DNA from: Candidatus Vecturithrix granuli
Lineage (GTDB): Bacteria > Moduliflexota > Moduliflexia > Moduliflexales > Moduliflexaceae
Assembly (NCBI GenBank): GCA_000739535.1
Contig: DF820472.1
Coordinates: 124,825 to 188,824 of the forward strand
Reading direction: 5' to 3'
Length of the DNA stretch: 64,000 bases
The translations under genes were made by a program, and so were the position numbers. Positions 62,556-64,000 of this stretch are shown here, piece after piece. Under the pieces are notes generated by a model. The model had not been told where the DNA came from and ran no database searches. It saw nothing but the letters and a program-made list of their open reading frames with translations. Position 1 is the first letter of the stretch. Each line of letters opens with the position of its first letter.

Positions 62556-64000
62556 TCAACGTAAGGCTGCTGCACACTGTGCACAGACATCAGGGTATGC
62601 CGCGTCTGCACCAATCGTCGTCCGATAGTGCCAACAGCGCGGACACTTTTCTCCGGCAGCTTTGCCAATACGAATGTAAAATTTCTCCGTTGTTTCTGCT
62701 GCGACGGCATCCGCAGGGAGCACAGCCCCTTCATCAAAGATATGAACCGCAGAAACAATACAAATATCATCCAGGCGATTTTCAAAAGCTTTGAGAAGCG
62801 TATAGGTCTTTCCGGAAGCATACAGTTCCACCAGCGCGTCTAAGGAATGCCCGATCACTTTCTCTTTTCTTGCAATCTCCAGGTTTTTCAAAATTTCACC
62901 ACGGATGTCCATCAACTGACTCCAGCGTTCATCCAGACCCGTATTCACCCAGGCTGGATTCACACTCGGAAAATCCTGAAGATGCACACTTTTCCCATCT
63001 TTTGCAAGATAGCCCCAGCATTCTTCCGCCGTAAATGTGAGAATAGGGGCCATAAGCTTGACCATGGCACTCAGAATTTCATACATTGCTGTCTGTCCCG
63101 ATCGCCGTTCCTGTGAATCCGCTTTGGCTGTATACATACGATCTTTCAAAATATCAAGGTAAAATGAACTCATATCCACCACACAGAAATTATGAAAGGT
63201 GTGGAAGAAGAGATGAAATTCAAAATCATCGTAAGCCTTGCGCACACGCTGAATCATGTTCTGGAGACGGTGCAATGCCCACCGGTCAATTTCCAAAAGC
63301 TCATCGTAGGCCACCATATCCTTCTCAGGATCAAAATCAAAGAGGTTTCCTAAGATGTAACGACAGGTGTTACGAATACGACGATACGCGTCCGCAATAT
63401 GTTGCAAAATTTGATCAGAAATTGTAATATCTGTGCGATAATCTTCGTGCGATACCCACAAACGCAAGATTTCCGCGCCGTATTGCTTGATCACATCTTG
63501 CGGAGCCACCGTATTGCCGAGGGATTTTGACATCTTTTTCCCGTCGCCATCCACGGTATAGCCATGAGTTAATACGGCTCGATACGGCGCTACTCCTCGC
63601 GTCCCAATCGCTTCCAGTAAAGAACTATGAAACCAACCGCGATGCTGGTCGCTCCCTTCCAGATATAAATCAACCGGCCAGGTCAGGTCAGGGTGAGGTT
63701 CACAGACGGCCGCATGACTGACGCCCGAATCAAACCAGACATCCAGAATATCGGTTTCTTTGGTAAAGGTGGTCCCGCCGCAGTGCTCACAGGTCGTACC
63801 CGGAGGCAATAATTCGCTCTCCGGCAGATCAAACCAGACATCTGCGCCGCCTTTGGCGACTTTATCCGCGACATAATCAATCACATCTTTTTTAAGGAGA
63901 AGCGTATTGCACTCGTTACAATAGAAGGCAACGATCGGCACGCCCCAGGCTCGCTGCCGCGAAATACACCAGTCAGGCCGATTCTCAATCATGCTGTAGA
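62556..64000 (-). CDS. ileS: isoleucyl-tRNA synthetase, C-terminal part (continues past the window)
   Basis: The frame is open to the window edge and lacks a start codon. The 481 residues present include NRPDWCISRQRAWGVP, LDVWFDSGVSHAA, GSDQHRGWFHSSLL, GDGKKMSKSLGN (KMSKS), LRLWVSHEDYRTD and the anticodon-binding domain. The C-terminal zinc finger has KCPRCWHYRT..VCAQC. About half the protein (N-terminal HIGH motif, editing domain) lies beyond 64000. Confidence 0.95.
   Translation of the reverse strand, partial: YSMIENRPDWCISRQRAWGVPIVAFYCNECNTLLLKKDVIDYVADKVAKGGADVWFDLPESELLPPGTTCEHCGGTTFTKETDILDVWFDSGVSHAAVCEPHPDLTWPVDLYLEGSDQHRGWFHSSLLEAIGTRGVAPYRAVLTHGYTVDGDGKKMSKSLGNTVAPQDVIKQYGAEILRLWVSHEDYRTDITISDQILQHIADAYRRIRNTCRYILGNLFDFDPEKDMVAYDELLEIDRWALHRLQNMIQRVRKAYDDFEFHLFFHTFHNFCVVDMSSFYLDILKDRMYTAKADSQERRSGQTAMYEILSAMVKLMAPILTFTAEECWGYLAKDGKSVHLQDFPSVNPAWVNTGLDERWSQLMDIRGEILKNLEIARKEKVIGHSLDALVELYASGKTYTLLKAFENRLDDICIVSAVHIFDEGAVLPADAVAAETTEKFYIRIGKAAGEKCPRCWHYRTTIGADAAYPDVCAQCAAALR

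Overview
The window looks like a chromosomal segment of a Gram-negative bacterium of roughly mid-40s % GC. An outer envelope is implied by kdsA (KDO synthesis), an AmiC-type amidase, an MltD-like lytic transglycosylase and lipoproteins. Core genes (fmt, ileS, ruvX, eno, htpX, maf) are mixed with accessory genes. The combination of a giant pentapeptide-repeat protein, an MglA GTPase fused to a cyclic-nucleotide sensor, several GspE-like ATPases, Uma2 and other PD-(D/E)XK nucleases and very many palindromic intergenic repeats recalls little-cultured lineages such as candidate phylum KSB3/Modulibacteria. That placement is inference from gene style, not proof. I see no rRNA, tRNA, CRISPR array or intact IS element.

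Layout. 1-767: gene-poor, packed with palindromic repeats. 768-3343: a membrane protein and two tandem lipoproteins with Pro-Thr stalks. 3384-7146 (minus): a three-subunit molybdenum hydroxylase whose cistrons are separated by a tandem hairpin repeat. 7147-8060: a decay zone with a gene interrupted by a MITE-like element with a target-site duplication, plus a CHASE2-like scrap. 8061-9806 (minus): metallopeptidase-like protein, deoxyribosyltransferase-like protein and FmdB. 10018-11400 (plus): PolX N-terminal module and kdsA. 11453-15212 (minus): amidase, Maf, a small protein and the MglA-cNMP fusion. 15479-18259: 926-residue pentapeptide-repeat protein. 18485-24094 (minus): AroM, HtpX, an LRR protein, Fmt, a glycosyltransferase remnant and an aminotransferase. 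24360-27572: Uma2 nuclease, a zinc-ribbon Card1-like nuclease and IadA. 28022-29719: a sugar isomerase. 29761-34700 (minus): two MutS-like ATPases followed by a dynamin-like GTPase. 34875-40649: MFS transporter, phosphatase, PIN/RHH toxin-antitoxin, a PH-like protein, an enolase broken by an in-frame TAG and a Cys-rich miniprotein. 40964-45217 (minus): MoxR/DUF58/DUF4129 operon. 45629-49057: PASTA protein, nuclease-like protein, acylphosphatase. 49065-54941 (minus): STAS, REC-SpoIIE phosphatase, CheW, a ClpX-like ATPase and an ABC1 kinase. 55002-60574 (minus): two degenerate GspE paralogues and MltD. 60863-64000: RuvX, a 50-residue membrane protein, a TPR protein and the 3' part of ileS.

Working together: the STAS/REC-SpoIIE/CheW block suggests partner-switching signalling linked to a chemosensory array. 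The amidase, transglycosylase, MoxR operon and KdsA concern the envelope. The MutS-like pair plus dynamin is the best candidate for an undescribed functional unit. The most solid sequence-level discoveries are the MITE-like insertion with an 8-bp duplication (7491-7678), the in-frame amber codon in enolase (39667-39669), the K-to-M Walker A change in a GspE paralogue, and at least six families of palindromic repeats, one of which carries an open reading frame leading into a ribosome-binding site.
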